In this document: positions 42,530-51,072 of the stretch, in pieces
Layout of the letters: each line of letters begins with the position of its first letter
Position numbering within the stretch: the stretch's first letter is position 1
Assembly: GCF_002843305.1 (NCBI RefSeq)
Contig: NZ_PGSG01000093.1
Span: forward strand, 1-64,000
Origin: Streptomyces barkulensis
GTDB lineage: Bacteria; Actinomycetota; Actinomycetes; Streptomycetales; Streptomycetaceae
Reading direction: 5' to 3'
DNA: 64,000 nucleotides
Program-made: the position numbers and the translations under genes
The notes under the pieces: model-generated
What the model was told of the DNA's origin: nothing
Database searches by the model: none
The model's input: only the letters and a program-made list of their open reading frames with translations

Positions 42530-44365
42530 TCAGGCCTCCTTCGGTTCGGCGGGGGCGGCGACCGCGGCGCGGCGGCCCCGGTACAGCGGCGGGGTGACTC
42601 CGAGCCGCTTCGGGTCGAGTCCGGACCACGGATGGCCGCTGGTGAAGAACTTCCGGCCGGCCATGATCGACATCATCGGCTTGGTGAGCAGGAAGACGAT
42701 GGCCAGGTCCAGCGCCGTCGTCAGGCCGAGCACGAAGGCGAAGCCCTGGACGGAACCGATCGAGACGATGAACAGCACGATCGCGGCGATGATCGAGACC
42801 ACGTCGGAGACCAGGATGGTCCGGCGGGCGCTGGGCCAGGCCCGCTCGAAGGCGGCCCGGACGGAGCGGCCCTCGCGGATCTCGTCGCGGATCCTCTCGA
42901 AGTAGACGATGAAGGAGTCCGTGGTGATGCCGATGGCCACGATGGCGCCGCAGATCGCCGGCAGGCTCAGCGCGAAGCCGATGGCCGGGCCGAGCAGGGT
43001 CATGACGACGTAGGTGAGGATGGCCGCGGCCACCAGGCTGGAGATCGCCACCAGCGCCAGCACCCGGTAGTAGAAGACCAGGTAGACGATGACCAGCGCC
43101 AGGCCGATGGCTCCAGCGATCAGGCCCGCCTTGAGCTGCTCGGAGCCGAGCGTGGGCGAGATGGTGGTCACGTTGCTCTCCTCGAAGGAGAGCGGCAGGG
43201 CGCCGTAGGAGAGGATGTTGGCCAGTTCCTCGGCGGACTGCTGGTTGAAGCTGCCGGAGATCTCGGCGCTGCCGCCGCCGAGCCGCTCGGAGACGCGGGG
43301 GGCGGAGACGACCTCGCCGTCCAGCACGATCGCGAACTGGTTGCGCGGCTCGGCCTGGGTGGAGAGCTCCTCGGTGATGTCGGCGAACTTCTCGGCGCCG
43401 TCGGAGTCGAACTCCATGGTGACGATCCAGCCCTGGGCCCGCTGGTCGTCGAAGAGGGCGGCGGCGTCGGTGACGTCGGTGCCGGGGACGGCGACGGGGC
43501 CGAGCCCGTACTTGTACAGCCCGCTCTCGTCGCAGGAGGCGACGGACTCGGAGTTCTCCGCCTGGGCGGCGGCCCGGCCGGCCTCGGAGCGGCCCTCGGC
43601 GGTGGTGCAGTCCAGCGCGTCGAGCTTCTTCTGCAGATCGGCCGGGACACCGGCGTCCGGCGCGGGGGCCGGCTGCGAGGGCTCGGGGGCTGCGGGCTCG
43701 GGGGCTGCGGACTCGTCGGTCTTCTCGTCCCCGGACGCCGAGGCCGAGGGTGTGGGCGACTGGGAGCCGTCGGCCAGCAGGTCCTCGGTGATGGCCCGGC
43801 CCTGGGTGGAGGCCTCGGGCGAGGGGGTCGCGGAGGAGTCGCCGGACTTCTCGCCGTCCGTCGCCTCCTCGGCCTTCTCGGCGTCCTGTGCCTTCTCGTC
43901 CTTCTCGCCGGCGTCACCGGACGGGCTCACCGAGGGGTCCGGCTGGGGCGGGGCTCCGGACGCTACGGTCAGGACCGGGCGGAACGCGAGCTGAGCGGTG
44001 GTGCCGACCTGCTCGCGGGCCTGCTTCTCGTCGGTACCCCGCGGGATGTTGATGACGATGTTCTCGGCACCCTGCGTCCGCACCTCGGCCTCGGCGACGC
44101 CCAGACCGTTGACCCGCCGCTCGATGATGGAGACGGCGGTGTTCATGTTGGTCTCGTTGATCGCCTCCTCCTTGCCGGGCTGGGCCTTGGCCGTGAGCGT
44201 GATGCTCGTGCCGCCGGCGAGGTCGATGCCCAGGCGGGGCGTGGTGTGCCCGGAGAGGAACATGCCTCCGGTGAGCGCCACCATCGCCACCAGGATGAGC
44301 GCCAGGGAGCGCCACGGCCGTCCCTGGGTGCCCGGTGATCTGCGACCTTTCTTCGGTGCTGCCAC
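42530..44365 (-). CDS. secD: protein-export membrane protein SecD, with a long disordered insert
   Basis: Partner of SecF. 611 residues. N-terminal helix (about 21-39), then GIDLAGGTSITL; the last third has five helices with FALSLPAICGAIVAIGITTDSFIVYFERIRDE. Residues about 137-240 are an Asp/Glu/Ser/Pro/Ala-rich stretch with no hydrophobic core, placed in the extracytoplasmic P1 domain and absent from many SecD proteins. The start is GTG 44365. Confidence 0.95.
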   Translation of the reverse strand: MAAPKKGRRSPGTQGRPWRSLALILVAMVALTGGMFLSGHTTPRLGIDLAGGTSITLTAKAQPGKEEAINETNMNTAVSIIERRVNGLGVAEAEVRTQGAENIVINIPRGTDEKQAREQVGTTAQLAFRPVLTVASGAPPQPDPSVSPSGDAGEKDEKAQDAEKAEEATDGEKSGDSSATPSPEASTQGRAITEDLLADGSQSPTPSASASGDEKTDESAAPEPAAPEPSQPAPAPDAGVPADLQKKLDALDCTTAEGRSEAGRAAAQAENSESVASCDESGLYKYGLGPVAVPGTDVTDAAALFDDQRAQGWIVTMEFDSDGAEKFADITEELSTQAEPRNQFAIVLDGEVVSAPRVSERLGGGSAEISGSFNQQSAEELANILSYGALPLSFEESNVTTISPTLGSEQLKAGLIAGAIGLALVIVYLVFYYRVLALVAISSLVAAAILTYVVMTLLGPAIGFALSLPAICGAIVAIGITTDSFIVYFERIRDEIREGRSVRAAFERAWPSARRTILVSDVVSIIAAIVLFIVSIGSVQGFAFVLGLTTALDLAIVFLLTKPMMSIMAGRKFFTSGHPWSGLDPKRLGVTPPLYRGRRAAVAAPAEPKEA

Positions 44366-44480
44366 CTTCTCGTATCTCCCTGTCCAACCGCCCGCGCTCG
44401 AATGGTCGCCGCGCGGCGCGCGAAGTGGTCGTAAGGACGTGCGGCGCCGCCGGGCCCGTCGGGGCCGGCGGCGGGGCGAC

Positions 44481-44921
44481 TCACCTGGAGTCGGTGTCGC
44501 CCTTCCGATTGGCGTCCCCGGTCTCCGCGTCGTCGGCGGAGGAGTCCGTCTTGCTCAGGTCCGTCTTGTCCGCGCCGCCGTCGGAGACCAGCGAGGAGGC
44601 GTCGTCCGGGACGACGGGGGCGTCCGCGTCGTGGTCCGGCTCGCCGTTGACGATGCGCTCGTACTCGTCGGCCTCCAGCACCGCGCCGACGGCGTTCTTG
44701 GCGTAGACCGCCTGCACGCCCGGCGCGACCTCCAGGAGGACCGTGTCGGAGTGGACCTCCTTCACCAACGCGTACATGCCACCGATCGTACGGATGCCGG
44801 TGCCTGGCTCCATCCGGTCGCGCATCTGCACGGCCTGCTGCTGCTTCTTCTTGGCCGAGCGCGTCATCAGGAGCATGGCCCCGATGAGGATGATGAAGGG
44901 GAGGAGAAGTCCAATATCCAC
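44481..44921 (-). CDS. yajC: preprotein translocase subunit YajC
   Basis: Accessory membrane protein of the SecDF complex. One N-terminal helix (LLLPFIILIGAMLLMTRS), then RTIGGMYALVKEVHSDTVLLEVAPGV, the YajC core. The C-terminal ~60 residues are acidic and disordered. GTG start at 44921. It leads yajC-secD-secF. A weak 7-base hairpin at 44981-44999 lies upstream, after ruvB. Confidence 0.94.
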   Translation of the reverse strand: MDIGLLLPFIILIGAMLLMTRSAKKKQQQAVQMRDRMEPGTGIRTIGGMYALVKEVHSDTVLLEVAPGVQAVYAKNAVGAVLEADEYERIVNGEPDHDADAPVVPDDASSLVSDGGADKTDLSKTDSSADDAETGDANRKGDTDSR

Positions 44922-45084
44922 GGCGGAAGGTTTCCTTCACACGACCGCTGGGAAGCGGCCTGGTATTCGGGGGTGGTCGTGCCCTCCGGGACGGAGGGCG
45001 TCGGCGGAGTCTAAGCGAGCCCGCGCCTGGGGAACAACGTCAAGCATCGCACTGAGGTTCCGCGAAGGGCGAGTTCGCACGCCG

Positions 45085-46191
45085 TCACGATCCGAAGAGA
45101 CCGGGTTGGCCGGGCCCTCCCGGAGCGGACGCCGGCGGCTGCCGGGGCGGGGTGAGTCCCATGTGCTCCCACGCGGCGGGAGTGGCGATCCGGCCCCGGG
45201 GGGTGCGGGCCAGCAGCCCCTCCCGGACGAGGAACGGCTCGGCGACCTCCTCCACCGTCTCGCGCTCCTCCCCCACCGCGACGGCCAGCGTGGACAGACC
45301 GACCGGGCCACCGCCGAACAGCCTGAGCAGGGCGTCCAGCACTCCCCGGTCCAGTCGGTCCAGGCCGCGGTCGTCCACCTCGTAGACCGCCAGGGCCTGG
45401 CCGGCGATCTCCCTGGTGATCAGGCCGTCGGCCCTGACCTGGGCGTAGTCGCGCACCCGGCGCAGCAGCCGGTTGGCGATACGGGGGGTGCCGCGGGAGC
45501 GGCCGGCGATCTCGGCGGCGCCCTCGGCGTCTATCTCCACGTCCAGCAGCCGGGCGGAGCGGTGGATGACCTGCTCCAGCTCGGCCGGCTCGTAGAACTC
45601 CATGTGGGCGGTGAAGCCGAAACGGTCGCGCAGCGGCGGCGGCAGCAGACCGGCCCGTGTGGTGGCGCCGACCAGGGTGAAGGGCGGCAGCTCCAGGGGA
45701 ATGGCGGTGGCGCCGGGGCCCTTGCCGACGATGACGTCGACGCGGAAGTCCTCCATCGCCATGTAGAGCATCTCCTCGGCGGGCCGCGACATGCGGTGGA
45801 TCTCGTCGAGAAAGAGGACCTCTCCTTCCGTGAGGGAGGACAGGATCGCGGCCAGGTCCCCGGCGTGCTGGATGGCCGGGCCGGAGGTGATGCGGATGGG
45901 GGCGCCCATCTCCGCCGCGATGATCATGGACAGGGTGGTCTTGCCCAGGCCGGGGGCGCCGGAGAGCAGTACATGGTCGGCGGTGCCGCCGCGGGCGCGA
46001 GCGGCGCGCAGCACCAGGTCGAGCTGCTCGCGCACTTTGGACTGCCCGACGAACTCCGCCAGGTCCTTGGGGCGCAGTGCGGCCTCGACGGCGGTGTCCT
46101 CGCCGTCGGCGGTGGCTCCGACCAGGCGCTCGGCGCTTTCGCCGGCGTGGCCGGGGTGGCCGGGGTGGCCAGCGTGGTCGTCCCGGGTCAT
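45085..46191 (-). CDS. ruvB: Holliday junction branch-migration helicase RuvB
   Basis: AAA+ motor that drives branch migration with RuvA. Walker A GAPGLGKTT, Walker B LFLDEIHRM, sensor GATTRAGLL and arginine-finger region GFTAHMEFY; the C-terminal winged helix has PRGRIATPAAWEHMGL. 368 residues. The N-terminus has a HAGHPGHPGHAG tract encoded by small tandem repeats. 173 bases after ruvA. Confidence 0.96.
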   Translation of the reverse strand: MTRDDHAGHPGHPGHAGESAERLVGATADGEDTAVEAALRPKDLAEFVGQSKVREQLDLVLRAARARGGTADHVLLSGAPGLGKTTLSMIIAAEMGAPIRITSGPAIQHAGDLAAILSSLTEGEVLFLDEIHRMSRPAEEMLYMAMEDFRVDVIVGKGPGATAIPLELPPFTLVGATTRAGLLPPPLRDRFGFTAHMEFYEPAELEQVIHRSARLLDVEIDAEGAAEIAGRSRGTPRIANRLLRRVRDYAQVRADGLITREIAGQALAVYEVDDRGLDRLDRGVLDALLRLFGGGPVGLSTLAVAVGEERETVEEVAEPFLVREGLLARTPRGRIATPAAWEHMGLTPPRQPPASAPGGPGQPGLFGS

Positions 46192-46364
46192 GACGGCCTC
46201 CCCGGGCTGCCGGCCGCAGCACTGGCCGCCGGGGCGGTGGCGAGGACGGTGGCCGGGGCGGGGATCCGGTCCGTGGTACGGGGGCGGGGCGGGGAGTGCG
46301 GCGTCATCGTCGGTCTCTCGTCGGTCCGTCGCCGGTCCCCGCCGCGGCGGCGGGGACCGGCGTC

Positions 46365-47000
46365 TCAGCGTGCGCGGTTGAGGGTCTGCAGGGCGGCGCG
46401 GAGGAGCTGGGGCACCGGCGGCCGGCCGCCCTCGGCCAGCACCGCCTCGGCCTGCGGGGTGACTGCGGCGACCGCGTCCTCGGCCTCGCGGGGTGCGTAG
46501 CCCAGGCCCACCAGGGCGGCGTGCAGCTGCTCCCGCCAGCCGGGCTCGCCCGCGGCGGGGCCGGGGCCCCGTCCGGCCGCGGCGGTCCCGGCGCCCAGCG
46601 GCTCGCCGAGCCTGTCCTTCAACTCCAGCAGCAGCTTCTGCGCCCCCTTCTTCCCGATGCCCGGCACGGCGGTGAGTGCCTTCTCGTCCCCGGTGGAGAC
46701 CGCCAGCCGCAGCGCGTCGGGGCTGTGGACGGCGAGCATGGCCTGGGCCAGCCTCGGGCCGACGCCACTGGCGGTCTGGAGCAGTTCGAAGACCTGCCGC
46801 TCGTCGTCGTCGGCGAAGCCGTAGAGCGTCAGGGAGTCCTCGCGGACCACCAGCGAGGTGGCCAGCCTGGTGTGCTCACCGACACGCAGATCGGCGAGGG
46901 TGGCGGGGGTGCAGTGGAGGGCCATGCCCACCCCGCCGACCTCGATCACGGCGGTGTCCGGGGAGAGGGCGGCGACCGGTCCGGATACGAAGGCGATCAT
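46365..47000 (-). CDS. ruvA: Holliday junction-binding protein RuvA
   Basis: Tetramer that holds the four-way junction. MIAFVSGPVAALSPDTAVIEVGGVG is the OB-domain start, TASGVGPRLAQAML and VPGIGKKGAQKLLLELKD are the two helix-hairpin-helix motifs, and the C-terminal RuvB-interacting domain follows a linker. ATG 47000 overlaps the ruvC stop (ATGA). 211 residues. Confidence 0.96.
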   Translation of the reverse strand: MIAFVSGPVAALSPDTAVIEVGGVGMALHCTPATLADLRVGEHTRLATSLVVREDSLTLYGFADDDERQVFELLQTASGVGPRLAQAMLAVHSPDALRLAVSTGDEKALTAVPGIGKKGAQKLLLELKDRLGEPLGAGTAAAGRGPGPAAGEPGWREQLHAALVGLGYAPREAEDAVAAVTPQAEAVLAEGGRPPVPQLLRAALQTLNRAR

Positions 47001-47596
47001 CGGCTGTCCTCCGGAGTGCGCTGGGTCGGCCGGGTGGACGCGGCCCGGGCGGCGCGGGCCTGCCGGCGGTGGATCTGCTGGTGCCCGGCCTGCTGGAGCC
47101 TGGCCTGCCGGAGCCGGTCCTGGGCGGGCGCGCGCCAGATGTGGCAGATGGCCAGTGCCAGTGCGTCGGCGGCGTCGGCGGGCCTGGGCGGGGCGTCCAG
47201 CCGCAGCAGTCTGGTGACCATCGCGCCGACCTGGGCCTTGTCCGCCCGGCCGGTGCCGGTGACGGCGGCCTTGACCTCGCTGGGGGTGTGCAGGGCGACC
47301 GGGAGGCCGCGCCGGGCCGCGCAGAGCATGGCGACCGCGCTGGCCTGCGCGGTGCCCATCACGGTGCGGACGTTGTGCTGGCTGAACACGCGCTCCACGG
47401 CGACGACGTCGGGACGGTACTCCTCCAGCCACTCCTCCATGCCGCGCTCGACGAGCACCAGCCGCTCGGGCACCTCCGCGTCGGCGGGGGTCCGCACGAC
47501 GCCGACCCCGCCCATCCGCAGCGGCCGGCCGGCCGTCCCCTCCACCACGCCGATGCCGCAGCGGGTCAGCCCCGGGTCCACGCCGAGCACGCGCAC
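46997..47596 (-). CDS. ruvC: crossover junction endodeoxyribonuclease RuvC
   Basis: Resolves Holliday junctions. RVLGVDPGLTRCGIGVVE holds the first catalytic Asp, VAVERVFSQHN the Glu, and DAPPRPADAADALALAICH the later acidic pair. 199 residues, longer than usual because of a basic Gln/Arg/Ala tail. GTG start. I see no clear LexA box in the 154 bases upstream. Confidence 0.95.
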   Translation of the reverse strand: MRVLGVDPGLTRCGIGVVEGTAGRPLRMGGVGVVRTPADAEVPERLVLVERGMEEWLEEYRPDVVAVERVFSQHNVRTVMGTAQASAVAMLCAARRGLPVALHTPSEVKAAVTGTGRADKAQVGAMVTRLLRLDAPPRPADAADALALAICHIWRAPAQDRLRQARLQQAGHQQIHRRQARAARAASTRPTQRTPEDSR

Positions 47597-47712
47597 CGCG
47601 GCCCCCTTCCGTCCACTGGTCGTTCGATCACCTGTTCCCGCAGGCTATCGGCTGCCACCGACAACGCCGGAGGGCGACACGGAAGAGGACCGGCGCCGGG
47701 CCCCGCGCCGGA

Positions 47713-47734
47713 CCCGGACCGGCTCCGGTCCGGG
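47713..47734 (-). terminator. hairpin downstream of yebC
   Basis: Ten-base arms CCCGGACCGG and CCGGTCCGGG around CT, 17 bases past the yebC stop. A second GC-rich inverted repeat (CCGGCGC/GCGCCGG) lies just beyond it. Confidence 0.6.
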
Positions 47735-47750
47735 CGCCCGGGAGGTGAGG

Positions 47751-48503
47751 TCAGGCCTCGACCTTGGCCATGACGTCGTCGGACACGTCGAAGTTGGCGA
47801 AGACGTTCTGCACGTCGTCGCTGTCCTCCAGCGCGTCGATCAGCTTGAAGATCTTGCGGGCGCCCTCCTCGTCCAGCTCCACCTGCATGGTGGGGACGAA
47901 GTTCGCGTCCGCCGAGTCGTAGTCGACGCCCGCCTTCTGCAGCGCGGTGCGCACCTCGACCAGATCACTCGCCTCGCTGATGACCTCGAAGGACTCGCCG
48001 AGGTCGTTGACCTCCTCGGCGCCCGCCTCCAGAACGGCGGCCAGCACATCGTCCTCGGTCAGGTCGCCCTTGGGGACGATCACGACGCCCTTGCGGTTGA
48101 ACAGGTACGACACCGATCCGGGGTCGGCCATGGAGCCGCCGTTGCGGGTCATGGCGACGCGCACGTCGGAGGCCGCGCGGTTGCGGTTGTCGGTGAGGCA
48201 CTCGATCAGGACCGCGACGCCGTTGGGGCCGTAGCCCTCGTACATGATCGTCTGGTAGTCGGCGCCGCCCGCCTCCAGGCCCGCGCCCCGCTTGACCGCA
48301 CGGTCGATGTTGTTGTTGGGGACGGAGCTCTTCTTCGCCTTCTGGATGGCGTCGTAGAGGGTGGGGTTGCCGTCGGGGTCGGCGCCGCCCATCCGGGCCG
48401 CGACCTCGATGTTCTTGATCAGCTTGGCGAAGAGCTTGCCGCGCTTGGCATCGATCACGGCCTTCTTGTGCTTGGTGGTTGCCCACTTGGAGTGGCCGGA
48501 CAC
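47751..48503 (-). CDS. yebC: YebC/PmpR family regulator
   Basis: Conserved three-domain protein implicated in transcriptional control and, in recent work, in relief of ribosome stalling at prolines. SGHSKWATTKHKKAVIDAKRG is the diagnostic N-terminus; YEGYGPNGVAVLIECLTDNRNR and FNRKGVV follow. 250 residues, GTG start. Between pdxT and ruvC, as in other actinobacteria. Confidence 0.95.
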   Translation of the reverse strand: MSGHSKWATTKHKKAVIDAKRGKLFAKLIKNIEVAARMGGADPDGNPTLYDAIQKAKKSSVPNNNIDRAVKRGAGLEAGGADYQTIMYEGYGPNGVAVLIECLTDNRNRAASDVRVAMTRNGGSMADPGSVSYLFNRKGVVIVPKGDLTEDDVLAAVLEAGAEEVNDLGESFEVISEASDLVEVRTALQKAGVDYDSADANFVPTMQVELDEEGARKIFKLIDALEDSDDVQNVFANFDVSDDVMAKVEA

Positions 48504-48572
48504 AGCCTCGCTCCTTCATGTCGCCAACAGGGGAATCAACGGGCCGATACTACAGCCGGTGACACCGGCGGA

Positions 48573-49166
48573 TCACCGTGCTGCCGAGCGCACCATCGCG
48601 GTGAAGAGCCGGTGCACGCGGTGGTCCCCGGTGAGTTCGGGGTGGAAGGCGGTGGCCAGCAGGGAGCCCTGCCGCACGGCGACGGGGTGGCCGTCGAAGA
48701 CCGCCAGCACCTCCACGTCCGCACCGGTGGACTCCACCCAGGGCGCGCGGATGAAGACGCCCTCGACCGGTCCGCCCCCGACCCCGGCGACGTCGACGGA
48801 CGCCTCGAACGACTCGTTCTGCCGCCCGAAGGCGTTGCGGCGCACGATCATGTCGATCCCGCCGACCGTCTCCTGGCCGGACCGGGGGTCGAGGATCTTG
48901 TCGGCGAGCATGATCATGCCCGCGCAGGACCCGTAGGCGGGCATGCCCGAGCGGACCCGCTCGCGCAGCGGCTCCATCAGGCCGAAGGCGGTGGCCAGCT
49001 TGGAGATGGTGGTGGACTCGCCACCGGGGATCACCAGGCCGTCGACCCCGGCCAGCTCCTCGGGGCGGCGGACGGTACGGGCCGCGGCGCCGGCCGCCTC
49101 CAGCGCGGCGAGGTGTTCGCGGACGTCGCCCTGGAGGGCGAGGACTCCGATGGCGGGGGTGGTCAC
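48573..49166 (-). CDS. pdxT: pyridoxal 5'-phosphate synthase glutaminase subunit
   Basis: Supplies ammonia to PdxS. Glutamine amidotransferase with GVLALQGDVREH, IPGGESTTI, nucleophile Cys in YGSCAGMIML, and ATAFHPELT. I chose GTG 49166, eight bases after AAGAGG; GTG 49175 overlaps that ribosome site. 197 residues. Confidence 0.95.
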   Translation of the reverse strand: MTTPAIGVLALQGDVREHLAALEAAGAAARTVRRPEELAGVDGLVIPGGESTTISKLATAFGLMEPLRERVRSGMPAYGSCAGMIMLADKILDPRSGQETVGGIDMIVRRNAFGRQNESFEASVDVAGVGGGPVEGVFIRAPWVESTGADVEVLAVFDGHPVAVRQGSLLATAFHPELTGDHRVHRLFTAMVRSAAR

Positions 49167-49302
49167 GGGGCGCACCTCTTCGGGGACGTACGGAAACGGC
49201 GTGGGACACGGGCGGGCGGGGCGGGACGGCCGGGGGCGGCCCGCGGTCCGCGGGCCGCCCGGCGCGATGGGCGCTGTGGGGGGGCGCGGTGCGCCCCGCG
49301 GG

Positions 49303-50232
49303 TCACCAGCCGCGGCCGGCGAACCTCTCGGCCTCGGTCAGGGTGTCGCAGTTGATGCCGACCATGGCCTCTCCCAGGCCGCGGGAGGCGTCCGCGACGA
49401 CCTTGGGGTCGTCGTAGAAGGTGGTGGCCTTCACGATGGCGGCGGCGCGCTTGACCGGGTCGCCGGACTTGAAGATGCCCGAGCCGACGAAGACGCCCTC
49501 GGCGCCGAGCTGGCGCATCAGCGCGGCGTCGGCCGGGGTGGCCACACCGCCGGCGGAGAACAGCACGACCGGCAGCTTGCCCAGCTCGGCGACCTCGCGG
49601 ACCAGCTCGTAGGGGGCGCGCAGCTCCTTGGCGGCGGCGTACAGCTCGTTGTTGTCGTAGCCGCGCAGGCGGGCGATCTCGTTCTTGATCTGGCGCAGGT
49701 GGCGGACGGCCTCGACGACGTTGCCGGTGCCGGCCTCGCCCTTGGAGCGGATCATGGCCGCGCCCTCGGCGATCCGGCGCAGGGCCTCGCCCAGGTTGGT
49801 GGCGCCGCAGACGAAGGGCGTGGTGAAGGCCCACTTGTCGCTGTGGTTGACCTCGTCGGCCGGGGTGAGGACCTCGGACTCGTCGATGTAGTCCACGCCG
49901 AGCGCCTGGAGCACCTGGGCCTCGACGAAGTGGCCGATGCGGGACTTGGCCATCACCGGGATGGAGACGGCGTCGATGATCCCCTCGATCATGTCCGGGT
50001 CGGACATGCGGGCCACACCGCCGTCCTTGCGGATGTCGGCGGGCACCCTTTCCAGGGCCATGACCGCGACGGCGCCGGCGTCCTCGGCGATCTTCGCCTG
50101 CTCCGGCGTGACCACGTCCATGATCACACCGCCCTTGAGCTGCTCGGCCATGCCGCGCTTGACGCGCGCGGTGCCGGTCTCGGGGGTCGGTGCGGAGGCG
50201 GTCTCGGGCGTGCTGGAAGGCGTGGTGGACAA
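49303..50232 (-). CDS. pdxS: pyridoxal 5'-phosphate synthase lyase subunit
   Basis: Builds PLP from ribose 5-phosphate, glyceraldehyde 3-phosphate and ammonia. VKRGMAEQLKGGVIMDVV, PVMAKSRIGHFVEAQ with an active-site Lys, and GVDYIDESEVLTPAD are hallmarks. 309 residues. The start codon appears to be TTG at 50232, preceded by GAGGT. 136 bases precede pdxT. The 258 bases upstream show no clear operator. Confidence 0.96.
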   Translation of the reverse strand: MSTTPSSTPETASAPTPETGTARVKRGMAEQLKGGVIMDVVTPEQAKIAEDAGAVAVMALERVPADIRKDGGVARMSDPDMIEGIIDAVSIPVMAKSRIGHFVEAQVLQALGVDYIDESEVLTPADEVNHSDKWAFTTPFVCGATNLGEALRRIAEGAAMIRSKGEAGTGNVVEAVRHLRQIKNEIARLRGYDNNELYAAAKELRAPYELVREVAELGKLPVVLFSAGGVATPADAALMRQLGAEGVFVGSGIFKSGDPVKRAAAIVKATTFYDDPKVVADASRGLGEAMVGINCDTLTEAERFAGRGW

Positions 50233-50490
50233 GGTGTGACCTCACTCGGCGACGGTGACAGTGGCTAGGACGGGCCGGGACCGGCCGGGACGGTGAACGG
50301 CGGCGGACGGCACCGGCCGGAGAACGGCCCGGACTGCCGGCGCGAACGGGCGCGGCAGCCGTACGGTGAACCCATCGTAGGCCAGTTCGATTCCCCGGCG
50401 ATCCCACCGCCCGGTCCAGTTCACGGTGATCCCTGCTACAGGACCCGATGAAACGGGACAACCGGCCCCCGTGAAAGGGCCAATCGGAAG

Positions 50491-51051
50491 TCAGTGGCCT
50501 TCCCCCAGCGAGCCCGTCCGGTCCGCCAGAACCGCCGGCGGCTCGTCGTCCATCTCGAAGGCCAGCGGAAAGGGGGCGTGCCCGGCCAGCCGGAACCAGC
50601 GCACCTTGCGATGGCGGCGCAGTGCGCGGGCGGCCCGCACCGCGTCGTTGTGGAAACGCCGCGCCATCGGCACCCGGCGCACCGAGGCGGCCAGTTCCTC
50701 GGCGGTCGCCTCGCCCCCGGGCGCCGCCCGTACCGCCTCCAGTTGCGCGCCCTCGGCGAACACCGCGCGCAGGGCCTGGCTGAGCTCGCTCTCGGCGACC
50801 TCCCGCTGCTCCTCCTCGGCCTGCCGGGCGTCGTGGGCGGCCTGGTACAGGACGATGGAGGCGGCCGGATCCAGCACCCCCGCGGTGGCCAGTTCCTGCG
50901 CAACGGAGGCACGCCGCAGCAGCTGCGCGTCCAGGGCGGCGCGGGCCGCGTCGATCCGGGCGTGCAGCCGGTCCAGGCGTCCGGCGGTCCAGCTCAGGTA
51001 GACGGCGACGAGCAGCAGCGCCGCCGCGATCCAGACGATCGTGGTGGTCAC
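50491..51051 (-). CDS. LemA-like membrane protein
   Basis: 186 residues, GTG start. One N-terminal helix (residues 4-21, TIVWIAAALLLVAVYLSW), then RLDRLHARIDAARAALDAQLLRRASVAQELA, which matches the LemA pattern of a helix with paired Arg before a variable region; MARRFHNDAVRAARALRR also fits LemA. Twenty-one bases follow pimA. In mycobacteria the same locus has a larger membrane protein with a Nudix domain; here no Nudix motif is present. Confidence 0.78.
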   Translation of the reverse strand: MTTTIVWIAAALLLVAVYLSWTAGRLDRLHARIDAARAALDAQLLRRASVAQELATAGVLDPAASIVLYQAAHDARQAEEEQREVAESELSQALRAVFAEGAQLEAVRAAPGGEATAEELAASVRRVPMARRFHNDAVRAARALRRHRKVRWFRLAGHAPFPLAFEMDDEPPAVLADRTGSLGEGH

Positions 51052-51072
51052 GGTCGGAAGGTTCCCCTCGGT

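Noticed and set aside
47597..47750. LexA (SOS) box before ruvC
   Set aside because: GAAC-type half-sites occur near 47621-47637 but in the wrong orientation and spacing for GAAC-N4-GTTC.
50242..50424. 60-residue minus-strand frame upstream of pdxS
   Set aside because: Arg/Pro-rich, no homology that I recognise, and overlaps the expected pdxS leader.
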